From Lumbricus terrestris (lineage: Eukaryota > Annelida > Clitellata > Crassiclitellata > Lumbricidae), in NCBI GenBank assembly GCA_949752735.1, contig OX457036.1, positions 93,352,868 through 93,416,867 on the forward strand: a stretch of DNA of 64,000 bases. The letters run 5' to 3'. The notes below the pieces were generated by a model. It worked only from the letters and a program-made list of their open reading frames with translations, was not told the DNA's origin and did no database searches. Both the position numbers and the translations under genes were made by a program. The stretch's first letter is position 1; the number at the start of each line of letters is the position of its first letter. Positions 41,795 to 53,300 of this stretch are shown here, piece by piece.

Positions 41795-44700
41795 GTATAG
41801 GCATGCATGGTTGTTGAATGGAAAGCATGGTAGATGGTTTTACCATATTTTCCGCGCATGGTAGTTTGGTGTAAGTGCCTGTCAGATTTCTGTGATGCAC
41901 TTCTCTCTGGCCGCAGGTGTCATTTTGTGACACCTGACTGTACTGGAATTATTGTTATTGTTTTATGAAACTATTGTTGTGAATACTTTGCATGTTAAAT
42001 TATGTTTGTATGAAGTTATGAATAATTTCTCTTATGTGAAATTACTGAAGAAAACCTTTTTGTTCGAAATTATTATGAATAGTTTTATGAGAAATTATCA
42101 TGTTTTTTAATTACGATAAATCCTTGTTGTTATAAAACTGTTGCGCTTTCATGTGGTATTGTTATATAAAAACTATTTTTTTAGATTATAAATCCTTTTT
42201 ACACGAATTATTGTTTTTAGGCCTAATCAGATTTCTATGGAATTACAAAGTTCTTGTACATTTTTTAGTTGAAACATACTTTTTATATAAAATTTTAGTG
42301 AATCTTTTTCACTATATTTACTTTTAAGATCTATTCATATTTTATTTATGTAAATTCTTTTTAAAAATTATCTTGAATACCTTTTTATGTAAAAAAATTA
42401 TTGTTAGAATGATATTTTTTTAAATAGATATTATGATCACTTTTTGTGTGAAATTAATAAATATAGAATAGTTTTTTAAAAGTGTATGTTAAAGTTTTTT
42501 AAACGTGAAATTATTATTGTGAATTGTATTATTCAATGGCTTTGATTCTCACAGTCTTATACCGAGAATAAGAGTGGTTGGTTGAAAAAGACTATTAGTA
42601 AATAATCTTTGTCAGTGCTAGACAAAACACCCACGCTTGACCTCAGGAATGCATTGAATGCGGTACACAAGTGTGTCACGTACAATCTAAGGTCATTTCT
42701 TCTCATGACAGTGTATGTCCCTCTGTTACTCTGCCACATGTCCTTGACCGACCTCAACTGTAGTGTCACCAGCCGCAGATTTCTGTTCACTTTCAAATGC
42801 TGACGTCTGTACTTGAAAGAGTTGTACACCACAACTCGAGACGTTTGCCTATCGCATACAAATCTCAGACGTTTAGTAATTTGGGTATTTATCAAGAGAC
42901 AAATACTCCTGAGAAGAATGTCGGAGTCCCACGGGACACCACTGTTGTTAGAGTACGTTCTCACATTCTTTTGTCTCCTATTCAAACTACCGTATCTTTC
43001 TGCACGGACGGGATTTTTCTATTGAAGTCGTGTTTTATATTCGAATACAATGGCGATGACGCAGTTACTTTATGGCATTGCATTGTGTTCCTTCATTAAT
43101 TGTAGCTATCACAACGCTTTTGATGAAGTCATGAAACTGAGATGTGGTTAGTCAGTTGACAGGTGGATAGCACAGTTCGATACCAAGGTCCAAGCGTAGA
43201 GCCGATTTGGGTTTTAGATGTTTTAAGTGGTACATGTCAGAGATCTCTCTTGATACACCAGTTCCTGAGCACTTTCAATATTCGTTAAGTATGAACCTTG
43301 TTTGCCGCTTTGACCACAGACGACTTCTCAGTTGCAGTTGCTAACGAGACCTTGATAAGAATTAGCAAAAGGCAAAACTTGACTGCATTGAAGAGGTTCA
43401 TAGTTCGATTATCGTCTTCATTACGTCTCGATGGCTTGAGTTGTGGATCCGTAATGTATACTCAGGTGTACATCAGCCTTGGGTTGATGGCCTCCATTGT
43501 CTCTCAAGCACTTCGAACATAATTTGTTTATACAGAACGGTTTTGCTTCTCATGAATGTTGCTCAATTTTGAGTTGTTGAATGGCATCTTTTGGAGGCTG
43601 TATGCAACACTTTGCAGCAAGATTGTTTTATAAACCCTATCCTTGTCATGTTACAATTTTTTGATCCGATTATGGCTGATATATAATGAGTTGTGCATTC
43701 GATGTTGTCTCATTTGAAAGTTGACAATGACTATCAGAGTTCCTGTCTCTGAATACTTTTGTACACCTCAAGATGCATTGTGTGACTTTCGTCAAAATTG
43801 CTTCGTATTACTTTACAATTTGGTCATTCACAGCAAGTAAATGCTTCACGTAATTGCCTTGATACACGCTCACTTATATATCACACATACTTTTGCATTG
43901 TCCTTATTTGAGAAGAAAGGAAGTTGCTTAAGATAGAAATGAGAACTATGGTCAGCACAGAAAATACCTTTACAACCTGTATGCAAACAGAAACCAGGAA
44001 GTCAGTGTGACTACCAAACAAGTCTACCTGGTTGTGTGGTTTTATGCACAAAACTCAACGATGCTGAGGGCTCTAAGCGACAGTTGAGGACTCTAAGCAT
44101 CAGTACACATGAACCTACCACAAGAAAACGTAACCAAGTCTCTATTGAATGCACGTCCTATCAGCCGCTCTCTACTACTTCAGATTGTCCAACCACTACT
44201 AGCTCATGTGATCCTATAATTCATAACACATGGTATATCTGCCTACTACATGCAAAGTGTCCATATACATGCAGATATAACTTTACACAATCATAAATGG
44301 TAAATATAAAATTAATTATCCATCCATACATATTATGTACGTTAGTGTGTATGCAACTATGCATACCATTAATTATTATTTGAAAAAATTTAATGCATGC
44401 AAAATCACTTAGATATGCAAGTGAATTTGAGGTGTGCTTACTGGTTTAATAGCCAACTGTTGCAAGTCAAACATGCCCAGATACTTGAAAGTGTGCGGCA
44501 ACTAGGAAGTTTAATATATGTGACCATTCTGACCGAAACCAGGCGTATGTCACAACACATGCTTCTGATATAATAGCCAAAATAAGATAACAAGCTCATT
44601 TTTTTCAATTTTTCGTGTGTTTGACAGATAATGATTAATGAGTATGTTTTAAAAACATAGACAACAATTTTTGGAAAAGTTATTTTTTTAATTATATTTT

Positions 44701-46038
44701 AGATGATTTTGAAGCAGCTATTGTTTTAATTATTCACTGAGTTGCCTGAAAACATTGATTGACTGATTGAAATTTACAAACGTTCTTTCTCACCATCAAT
44801 AGCGATATGCAGCATAAGGTTAGCATAGTACATGAAGCATGAGTGAAATGCCCAGGCTTCCTTCTAACGTATTATGTAGCCTGTTTTTTTTGCATATTTG
44901 TTTCAAAAATGTGCATGGTTCTTACAGATTTTTGCATTCCAAATCTGTACAAAACTTTAAATCAATTTTCCTCAGAATTATAATTCGAACGCATGAACTA
45001 TACTTGTACCCGTAACTTTGTACAGAAGTATGGTAGAGCTATAAAGTTTGTGTCATTTTAAAGAAGGAACTCTACTCTTTAAAACGAATTATGAAACTTA
45101 AATTGTAAAAAATCGACTTTTAAAAGCCAGGTTTTGGTCAGATGGGTCACGAATTATGTGTTTGTATTATAGACTCATTTACGCACGCTTTGGTTTGTGT
45201 ACCATTCTGCATAGCGCAGAATTGTGTTGAGTCTCCAAAGCTATAACACATACATGTAGTGTTCGTGAATGTGACATATTCACGAAAATTCTGCAGTGTA
45301 GAAACGAATATTGTCGCTTCCTGAATCTGCGTTTTTCACACAGACCAAGTTACACATGCTGTAAATTTTAAGGCAGCTTGATGACTTCAGACTAATGAGT
45401 TGACACTGTGTTTGTGCAGCATTTTTAAACACCGATGCAGGAATGCATGCCATTCTAAATAAGCATGCTTAGATTCATGCTTACATATAAAGTAAATATA
45501 TATATATATATATATATATACCCGGTATATAATATATACATGCAAATACAAATAAGCATGTGGGTGCCTAGCTACATAAAAAAAGATATAAATTCAGGTC
45601 TCTGGTCTCGTTCAGACTCCTTGCATCATCCGCTTTCATTCTTCAAGCAGATTTGATCTTCAGTTTCCTCATACCTGAACAGCTATGACTCAGTCTCTGT
45701 CCTTTACCCCAACTGGTCCCTCTTTAATACACTGTCCCCATCTATTCGATCTCAAGTTCTAGCTGGTAACCCCATCCTCTTCATTTGCTTTTGTCAGAAC
45801 CTATTTCTTCTCTCATGGCCTTCTGCACTGGGAGTGCCTCTTAACGGTTCACAATACTAGCGGCGCTTTACAAATGTTCTAATACGGACACTTCATTAAT
45901 ACATCCAAACATACATTACATACATACAGCGATACATTTCATCGTGCCTAAATGCATGATGCTACACATGTATGCTCATGTCTTGGTCTGTGCTTTGCTT
46001 TTCTGCTCTGCATGTTTCGTCTTTCTGTGTCGCAACAG
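41795..46038. other. vav intron 5: AT-rich, partly unclassified
   Basis: 41950-42550 is very AT-rich with a TTATGTGAAATTATT-like motif recurring. 44500-44700 resembles 55770-55930 (dispersed repeat). (TA)n lies at about 45496-45522. A decayed plus-strand L2 3' end (TCTGATTA-type tail, about 45660-45890) closes the intron. A small exon that would fix the phase between exons 5 and 6 could hide here. Confidence 0.5.
42557..42985 (-). other. Unexplained 142-codon open frame in intron 5
   Basis: A minus-strand frame rich in R, L and V (for example VVVYNSFKYRRQHLKVNRNL) with no family I recognise. Base composition is less AT-rich than the rest of the intron, and the zone of unusual composition continues to about 43530. 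It could be a decayed insertion or part of an antisense transcript. I do not claim a gene. Confidence 0.25.
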
Positions 46039-46144
46039 AGGTAGCAGTGAAGACGATGACGATGCATTTGAGGATATTTATGCGGTGACCGCGAGAGATG
46101 ATGACGATAAGATCTATGAATGCCTCGTTGATATTATTAAGAAG
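46039..46144 (+). CDS. vav: vav exon 6 (acidic segment, second tyrosine group)
   Basis: It reads SSEDDDDAFEDIYAVTARDD and DDKIYECLVDIIKK, matching the EDEDLYDCV…DEIYEDLM region of Vav1. Acceptor CGCAACAG (46038) or the overlapping AG at 46040; the former needs phase 2 from exon 5. It ends in phase 0 at AAG|GTAGCC. Confidence 0.9.
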
Positions 46145-46154
46145 GTAGCCAACC

Positions 46155-46490
46155 CATCTTCATCTTTGTCTTCTTCATCATCGTCATCATATCTTCATCA
46201 TCCTTGTTTTCTTTGTCGTCCGCGTTTCTGTCATTTTATTTATCTTTAGTTTTTCTTCCCATCGTCTTTATTTTTAGCATCTTGGTCATCATCATCTTCG
46301 TCTTCTTTATAGAACTGTCATCTTTTCCATCTCATTCTTCATCATCTTTATCTTCGTGCGTGTCTTCTTTATTGTCATCTTCATTGTAATCATCTTTGTT
46401 ATCTTCGTTGTTTTCTTTGATATTCTGTGTCTCTTTCACCTTCTCATCATCTTTATCTTCTTCATCTCCATCCTTGTTTTTAACATAAAA
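46155..46490. repeat. Pyrimidine-rich CTT/CAT simple repeat
   Basis: Over 300 bases of (CTT)n, (CAT)n and TCTTCATC variants directly follow exon 6, almost purine-free in places on the plus strand. Such tracts can form triplex DNA. Confidence 0.9.
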
Positions 46491-47633
46491 GGAGATGACT
46501 AAGTACTGTCATGTTTTATATTGTTTACTTGAAATGTTATTTTATTTTTATTAAATGTATGCATTGTATAAGGTTAATGAGTTTCTTAATTTTGCTTTTC
46601 CTACAAGTCTGTTGCACAACAGCAGCTACTTTCTTACTGTTAAAGTTTGTTGGAATTTCTCAGCAGATTCTTTTTTGCGTGAATGTTAATTAAGTAGCTG
46701 TATTGTTTCTGGCATATTATAATAAACTTGCAACTTTTATGCTGGCTGCATGTTAGTCTATGGCACGCTTTGTATTATTGTCAATATTATTGCTGATATT
46801 ATTTTTATTGCTTTGGTAAAAAAATGTGCAATTATTAGATGTTAAACACACATTGCTTTTTTACAAGTTTAGCTTCTCATTAAGCTATTTATGGAGAAAG
46901 TGTTCTTTGAATGACTTGTCATGAAGATTATGTTTCATTTCCATGGCTATCAAATTCAAACCATAGATAGATAAATGGACTTGAACCCTCATTGGTCCAT
47001 CCTTTTGGACAATCACTTTGACGAGACACAGCGCTTGTGAATAAATTTTGCCCAGCGCTTGGCTTTCGAGTGGCGCTTAGAAATTTGAAGATCACGATTT
47101 CACTTAAGAGGTCAGAGTTGAAATCGTTGTCATGACAGAAATTTATTTTGAGATTTCAACCCCCCTAACCACATCGATTATAATTAGTTCACTGGCTGTA
47201 CATTCATCGTCGTATACCACTTGAGGCTAAGAAATTGAAGTCGCCATTTGCATTATTTCTATTTCAGTCGCAGAATCAATATTCAACTTATTTTGAGCTG
47301 TTAAACAGCTTTAATATACAGCATATGCTTTAGCACTGGTACATTTTCTTGAGAATACTTTGTTATTGCATACTGATACTTGACTGCATACCATTTATTT
47401 TGTATGCTGATAAGTCAGTGAATGTGATACATGCTCATGTACTGATATTTTAGATGCATAATGATACTTGATATGTATGCTGATACTTGATTGCATACTG
47501 ATATTTGATTGCATACTGATACCTGAATTCTTACTGGTGCGTATCATTTGCCAAATACTTGTTTGCATACTGATACTCAATTGCATACTAGTGATATTTG
47601 ATTGCATACTGATCGATGCATACGATATCGTAG
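46491..47633. other. vav intron 6, remainder
   Basis: Includes a plus-strand LINE 3' end of the 32.9-kb family at about 47028-47105 (GGCTTTCGAGTGGCGCTTAG) and a degenerate tandem repeat of GCATACTGATACTTGATT at about 47360-47620 that runs up to the exon 7 acceptor. Confidence 0.65.
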
Positions 47634-47726
47634 GATACACAACCGAAGACGAAGCGAGACATGTGCATCCAGGAGTTGGTTGAGACAGAGAAGAAGTACG
47701 TCGAAGTTCTAACGACGATAAAAACG
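47634..47726 (+). CDS. vav: vav exon 7 (start of DH domain)
   Basis: It reads DTQPKTKRDMCIQELVETE and KKYVEVLTTIKT, matching KMTEYDKRCCCLREIQQTEEKY of Vav1, the first conserved helix of the Dbl-homology domain. Acceptor ATATCGTAG, donor ACG|GTTGGT, phase 0 at both ends. Confidence 0.94.
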
Positions 47727-48992
47727 GTTGGTTTCGATCGAAATGCCGTCTTTTGTTGAATAAAATTTGTGTTGTATTTGAGCAATTTAACGTGCATTCA
47801 GTTGCGTTAACCATTTATAAGCGCTCCCAGTGCGCAGGGCCCTGTGAGAAGAAGCCGGTTTTGAGAAGAGAAGGAAGATAGACTGCAGGACAGAATTGTA
47901 GAGTGAACGGAGAAAGAAAGCGAATTCCAAAAATAAATTAAGCAGTTCAACTGCAGTGACCAGCAGATTAACCGAAAGGTATTCATCGTATATACGTTCG
48001 AGTTCCTTGAATCTCATGGATTTCCGCTACTGTTAGTACTACCGCTACTTCTACTACTATTATTATTATTTTGTATACCAGAGGCAGTGTTACTGCTTCA
48101 GGTTATTATTATAGCTGTGATCCAGAGATGTAGGATGGATTTCTGGATTTCAAGATCCGGCCACACAAATGAGCCATGAAACGTGTTTGCACTAAAGCAC
48201 TGAGTGAATAGTAACTGTGATTGAATAGTAACTGTGAGTGAATAGTAACTGTGAGTGAATAGTAACTGTGAGTGAATAGTAACTGTGAGTGAATAGTAAC
48301 TGTGAGACTGTGAGTGAATAGTAACTGTGAGACTGTGAGTGAATGGTAACTGTGAGTGAATAGTAACTGTGAGTGAATAGTAACTGAGTGAATAGTAACT
48401 TTGAGTGAATAGTAACTGGCATGCAATGGAACAAGTAGATAGTTTTGTTATATGCCCAAGTTAAACATGATCCCTCAGGACTTCAGCATTATCATTATTT
48501 TTATTATTATTATTATCATTATTACTGTTTCTATTATTATTACTAGTATTATTATTATTATTACTGGTATTTATTATTACTACTATTATTATTTTTTTTA
48601 AATTATTATTACTATTATTATTTTTCCCAAGGTACATATGATCCCTTGGGTTTCCAAAAATTAGAGGGTTATGCTCTGGGATGGCTAGTCTTTGTAGATG
48701 GCTTTGCTGATAGGAAAAGTGCTGCAGAAAGTGACTGGAACAGGTAGCTAGTTAATCATTAGTATTATTGTGGAAGATAAATTTGTTTACAACTGATGCG
48801 CTATTAAATTAGAATTAATGGCAAGGTGAGCTGCCTCTGTTAGTGGATACATGTAAATTGGAAGAACCTTAGAGACATAGAATTAGTGCTATTTGATTTG
48901 TTTTATTGCCAATTATTGTAAATGGTGAATGCTTAACCAGTACATGTGGCGTTGTTTGATTTGTAAGTATGAAGTGTGTCTGTTCTTTTCAG
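47727..48992. other. vav intron 7: repeats only
   Basis: A CR1/L2-like tail on the minus strand at about 47812-47900, an ATT-rich microsatellite at about 48490-48625, and a 17-bp minisatellite listed separately. Confidence 0.6.
48200..48418. repeat. 17-bp minisatellite GTGAGTGAATAGTAACT, about 13 copies
   Basis: Near-identical GTGAGTGAATAGTAACT units with a few insertions (GTGAGACT) and one GGTAACT variant. Confidence 0.95.
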
Positions 48993-49070
48993 GGCTTCAT
49001 GATTCCATTGCGAGAGTTGAGGCAGCTAGTTTCACCCACTGACTTTGACACGATTTTCATGGGCATTGAT
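48993..49070 (+). CDS. vav: vav exon 8 (DH domain)
   Basis: It reads GFMIPLRELRQLVSPTDFDT and IFMGID, matching HFLKPLQRFLKPQDIEIIFINIE. Acceptor CTTTTCAG, donor GAT|GTTCGT, phase 0 at both ends. Confidence 0.94.
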
Positions 49071-50164
49071 GTTCGTTTCTGTCGTTTGAATTTTATGATA
49101 ACTCAGAATACACGTTGTTGTTGTACATTTGTACGAACAAGTGCAAAGAATCATAAATCTATCTGTCTATGAAATCTATACACTATAAAAGTGCCCCATT
49201 GAGATAACTACTCAAATTATCTCCTGACCTATGCCAGGACAAAAATGGAAGGTCGTAAGTAGCTTATAAAAGAACCAGAAGGGTCTCACAAGATAGAATA
49301 AAGGTCAGAGGGTAAGCTATTCCAAAGAGAAGAATCATGATCGAGAAAGCCCAATGCTGTCTAGGGCAGACCAAGCATGCGGATTGCGGAAGTCACCTCT
49401 AGAGAACAGGTGAAAGTTAAAGTAAAGAACTCACGGAGATATATACAGGTGCTCTGCCCAGAACACAGTGCCTGACAACAGAGTGGACTGATGATATAGA
49501 TGCAGTGCTGAACTGGGAGCCAGTGCAGGATCATGCTTAAACGCTTGGTTGGATGCGAGAGGAAAAAATCAATGGACTGGTGTTTGGAATAATGGATGGC
49601 ACAAACGGAAGAGAATCGACAGATGACATCGGAATGGTGTGGAAAAGATCTACAGAGACTTAGCCATCTGGCTCAGCAGATCTACAGAGACTTAGCCATC
49701 TGGCTCAGCAGATCTACAGAGACTTAGCCATCTGGCTCAGCAGATCTACAGAGACTTAGCCATCTGGCTAAGCAGGAGAGACGATGTAAAGAGGGCATCA
49801 GACACATTTGGGCACTGAGCCCATGGTTATTGATGATGAAATTGGTTAATATAGTAGGATTATTGTTATTATTATTATTATTATTATATTCGTTTAGTGG
49901 TGACAAAAACTGATAGACACACCGCTATCAGGTACAATTTTTAAAGCAGTTTATCAAATACAATATAATACCTATAGAATGTCTTTAGCCTTGACTTTTG
50001 GATTTGTCTTAGGATGATTAAAATTATTTATGAGATTTAATTGTTGCAAGGAATTTTATTATTTATTATTTAATCTTGGTAGTTTTAAAAGATGGGTTTT
50101 GCCTGGTTTCTATGTAAGAAAGTTTGGCTACACTTGCTGTATAAAATTCTGCATTTCGCTGTAG
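49071..50164. other. vav intron 8: repeats only
   Basis: A LINE 3' UTR-like relic on the minus strand fills about 49180-49600. A copy of the 2255-2640 repeat lies at 49885-50020, and ATT repeats at about 49860-49888. Confidence 0.6.
49648..49775. repeat. 32-bp tandem repeat, 4 copies
   Basis: Four nearly identical units of GATCTACAGAGACTTAGCCA plus TCTGGCTCAGCA, the last diverging at its end. Confidence 0.97.
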
Positions 50165-50368
50165 AAACTCTCGGCCATTCACACAGAATTTAAAGCTGAT
50201 CTAATGAGAGCGTGTGAGAAGAACACAACAAAGTCGATCCCGGATTGCTTTGTCACTTGTAAAGAAAAATTCCTCTTTTATGGCGAATATTGCTCAAATT
50301 TGACTTTGGCTCAAGAAACTATCGATAAACTTTGCCAGAACAACTCGTCGATGAAGGACAAAGTTCAG
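50165..50368 (+). CDS. vav: vav exon 9 (DH domain core)
   Basis: It reads KLSAIHTEFKADLM, CFVTCKEKFLFYGEYCSNL and ETIDKLCQN, matching LLRVHTHFLKEM…FIKYKERFLVYGRYCSQ. The acceptor is TTTCGCTGTAG (50164). The donor CAG|GTAATG opens directly into a 19-bp tandem repeat. Phase 0 at both ends, 68 codons. Confidence 0.96.
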
Positions 50369-50444
50369 GTAATGTGTTTGTTATTATGTAATGTGTTTGT
50401 TATTATGTAATGTGTTTGTTATTATGTGATGTGTTTGTTATTAT
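50369..50444. repeat. 19-bp tandem repeat starting at the exon 9 splice donor
   Basis: Four copies of GTAATGTGTTTGTTATTAT (the last GTGATG…) start with the donor GT itself, so the donor hexamer is present three times exactly. Confidence 0.97.
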
Positions 50445-50474
50445 TAGTGCTATTATTATTAATTACTTCATTCA

Positions 50475-50660
50475 TTCATTCTTTATAGAGATTTATAGAG
50501 CACCCCTTCAAGGTTTCTACCCAGGAGCGCTCCAGACCCATCCTCGACTGAAAAGGACGGTTTTAAGGCTGATAAAATGCATCTGAGCAAGGCTTTGGCA
50601 TAATGTGAATAGAGGAAGTGCATTCCATACCATGGGACCAATAACAGAGAAAACATGCAC
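50475..50660 (-). mobile_element. CR1/L2-like 3' end fragment
   Basis: AGATTTATAGAGCACCCCTT then TTTCTACCCAGGAGCGCTCC and GGACGGTTTTAAGG are shared in order with tails near 61015 and 63290. Confidence 0.6.
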
Positions 50661-50706
50661 TGTGCTGTCTAAGAGCAGTTATTAAATTTATGTTCGAATT
50701 ATCTTA

Positions 50707-50773
50707 GGAACAATAACTTCGGTGAGGAACAGAAAATGGTTAATTTTCTGTTCTTACCGAAGTTACTGTTTCC
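50707..50773. repeat. 67-nt hairpin
   Basis: GGAACAATAACTTCGGT pairs with ACCGAAGTTACTGTTTCC and AACAGAAAAT with ATTTTCTGTT. A small internal loop and a GGTTA terminal loop separate them. The shape resembles a microRNA precursor or a tiny inverted-repeat element. Confidence 0.75.
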
Positions 50774-51161
50774 AAAAAATTTCGTGAGTGAGTGGTCTGA
50801 CCTTGTTCCGATTACTCTAGCCCAGGGGTTCTCAACCTTTTTCGTCCCGCGACACCCTTAAACTTGCTATCAAATTTGGCGACACACCATTCAACCGTCA
50901 TATGTAAATGTAGTAAAAATATAAAAAGTGTCAAAGTTAAACATGTCTTTTTATTTAAAATTTGCTCTCAAACTTATTTATCCTTCTAAAAATATGCTAA
51001 ACTGCTGACCTTTTTATTAAATGAAAATAATTAAGCTTATATTGAATTTCTTTCCAATTTGTATTATTCTAAATTCGAAATAATTCTTCTGATCCCAATC
51101 TATAGTCGTTTCTAGAACTCGACGTCAATTTAGTCACCTAACTACTAAGACCTTGTAGTCC

Positions 51162-52731
51162 CAGTGGCGGCGCTACGCCAGGGCATGGCAGGGCATTTGC
51201 CCTGCCAAAAAAGCCTTTGCCCTGGTCGTTGCCCTGGTCGTTGCCCTGCCAGAAATTTTACCATGCCAGAATTTGTTCGGGCATATTGCTTCTTACTGTT
51301 CACGTCCGTCCGTCCGCTCTCTGGCAGGGCAAAAGTTCTGGCAGGGCAAAATTCTGGCAGGGCAAAAGTTCTGGGAGAGAAAGCTCTGGCAGTGTAAAAA
51401 TTTTGACAGGGCAAAATTCTGACAGGGCAACATTTTGACAGGGAAAAAGTTCTGGCAGGCAAAAATTCTGGCTGGGCAAAAATTCTGGTAGGGCAAAAGT
51501 TCTGGAAGGGAACAATTCTGTGGCTGTTTACCCAACATTGCGTTTACAACTGCATAATATAACAACATAGGCCCAACTGTCGCTTTATTGTTTTTCAAAT
51601 GAAGCGTAAGCATTTTCTTCAAAACAATAGACCTTATTATAGCCTATACCTGACTCAGTAACTTTATTTGCTGAACTTTTTGCTTTCGAAATGCTACTCG
51701 AAAGAGGATTTGCGGTGCTTCACTAAGTCAGTGATATTAGTCTACAGTGTAGGCCATAAAAGGATCCCTAGGTTTCTTACCAATACCTTGGCCAAAATAA
51801 GGAATTTTTAAATGAAATTTTATAGGCTTAAAGCCAATTCATATTTACACATTATGCCCAGATTTTACTAAAATATTTTAAACAGAACAAAAGTTGTAGG
51901 CCTATCACTTTTAGCGAGCTGCCGCCTACTGTTTTTTTACGATTCAGAAACACAACCCAGTAAAAGTAACAAAAAAAACGATTTTATTAAGTAACATCTC
52001 AAATCATTGGTGTAAAAGAAACATGTTACTGACAGAAAAAGCATCATTATTATTATTATTATTTAGGAAACACAGGTAGACCTACCAGCATAGCTGCACG
52101 CCGCTGTGGCATCATTTAGCAAGATGACTGTCGGTTGGTAAATTATAAAAGAATTTTTGCAGTTTAATAATTTTGTTATTAAAATAATCAAATCGAAAAT
52201 TCTATCAAATTAAAACGCCCAATGTATCAATGGCAGGTAAAATTTGTATTGATACACTTCGAAGAGCAAGGTCCTGGAGATAAAGCTATAATCGCCGCTT
52301 GCTCTGATATTCAGTGACGGTCTCACTAAAAATGATGTAACTTTTGTTCTGTTTGAATATTGTGGTGAAATCTGGCCACTGTGCGTAAATATGAATTGTC
52401 TTTAGGCCTGTAAAATTTGATATATTTTTTTAAAATTTCTGGCCAAGATATTTGACAAAAAACCTTAGGGAGGGCCATTTATGGCCCACCCTGTATAAGA
52501 TTTATAAGATTTGCTTTCCAAATGTCAAAAAGTGTTCGGTTTTATGGCTTCGCCCATCTGATCCTCTGATCAGCCGACCTTAATAGTGTAAGATGTATGA
52601 TTTATGGCAAGCACGGTAGCGCAAAAATTATGGGCCCATGTAAGCCCGCACTACGGAGCACTCGACTTGCCCTCTGCCCTGGTCACTTGTATGACTGCCC
52701 TGGCTACAAAAAGTGGCTGGCGCCGCCACTG
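51162..52731. mobile_element. Inner hAT copy 1, CAGTGGCGGCGC family (1570 bp)
   Basis: It starts CAGTGGCGGCGCTACGCC and ends GCTGGCGCCGCCACTG, flanked by TGTAGTCC (51154-51161, 52732-52739). The left 350 bases are a 17-bp tandem repeat (TTCTGGCAGGGCAAAAG and variants). The remainder is AT-rich and non-coding. Confidence 0.95.
51315..51515. repeat. 17-bp subterminal tandem repeat in inner hAT copy 1
   Basis: About a dozen units of CTGGCAGGGCAAAAGTT. Open frames rich in LPCQNF on the minus strand are only this repeat translated. Confidence 0.95.
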
Positions 52732-53300
52732 TGTAGTCCTAACAGTTAATGTGATCTTTGTTCTTGAATTTTTCTTTGGATCATATTAAAACGCGGTTCC
52801 ACAGTTTTTGTAAGTGCAACTCGTAAGCAGACCGACAAGTGTGTTCCGATTCTTGTTCTTTATGTTGATCGTCTGAGAAAAGCCCTGTTCAGATAAGTAG
52901 GAGCTATGAAAGGAAACCAGCTCCTTGATAGCTTTGCTTGCAAGGGATTTGTAATGTTCTTCCTTGTACGTCTTTGCCCAGAACTGGGTTCTTGATAATT
53001 GCTTATACATATCCTTCATTCTGGAATCACATTGCAGCTCAATAAGACTTTAGTGTTTCCTGTTCATTGTTGTTCAATTCTGCTACATTGATGTTTTCTC
53101 TGAGGAATGGGTTCAACATCCACCTTAATTGTCTTCTTAATATCAGCATCTGAAGAGGATGGGCAAATTTACGTTTTCTTACCCGTAAATTTTTCCATTT
53201 CGATTGCTGACTTAGCCTAGGTTAACGGGTAAATGCGATCGCAAACGTGTTTACGTGTTTAGGCCTATGTCATATCCGTTGAAGATGAATGTCATAACTA

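Noticed and set aside
48109..48434. Open frames of HSQLLFTHSYYSLTVTI type
   Set aside because: They translate the 17-bp minisatellite at 48200-48418.
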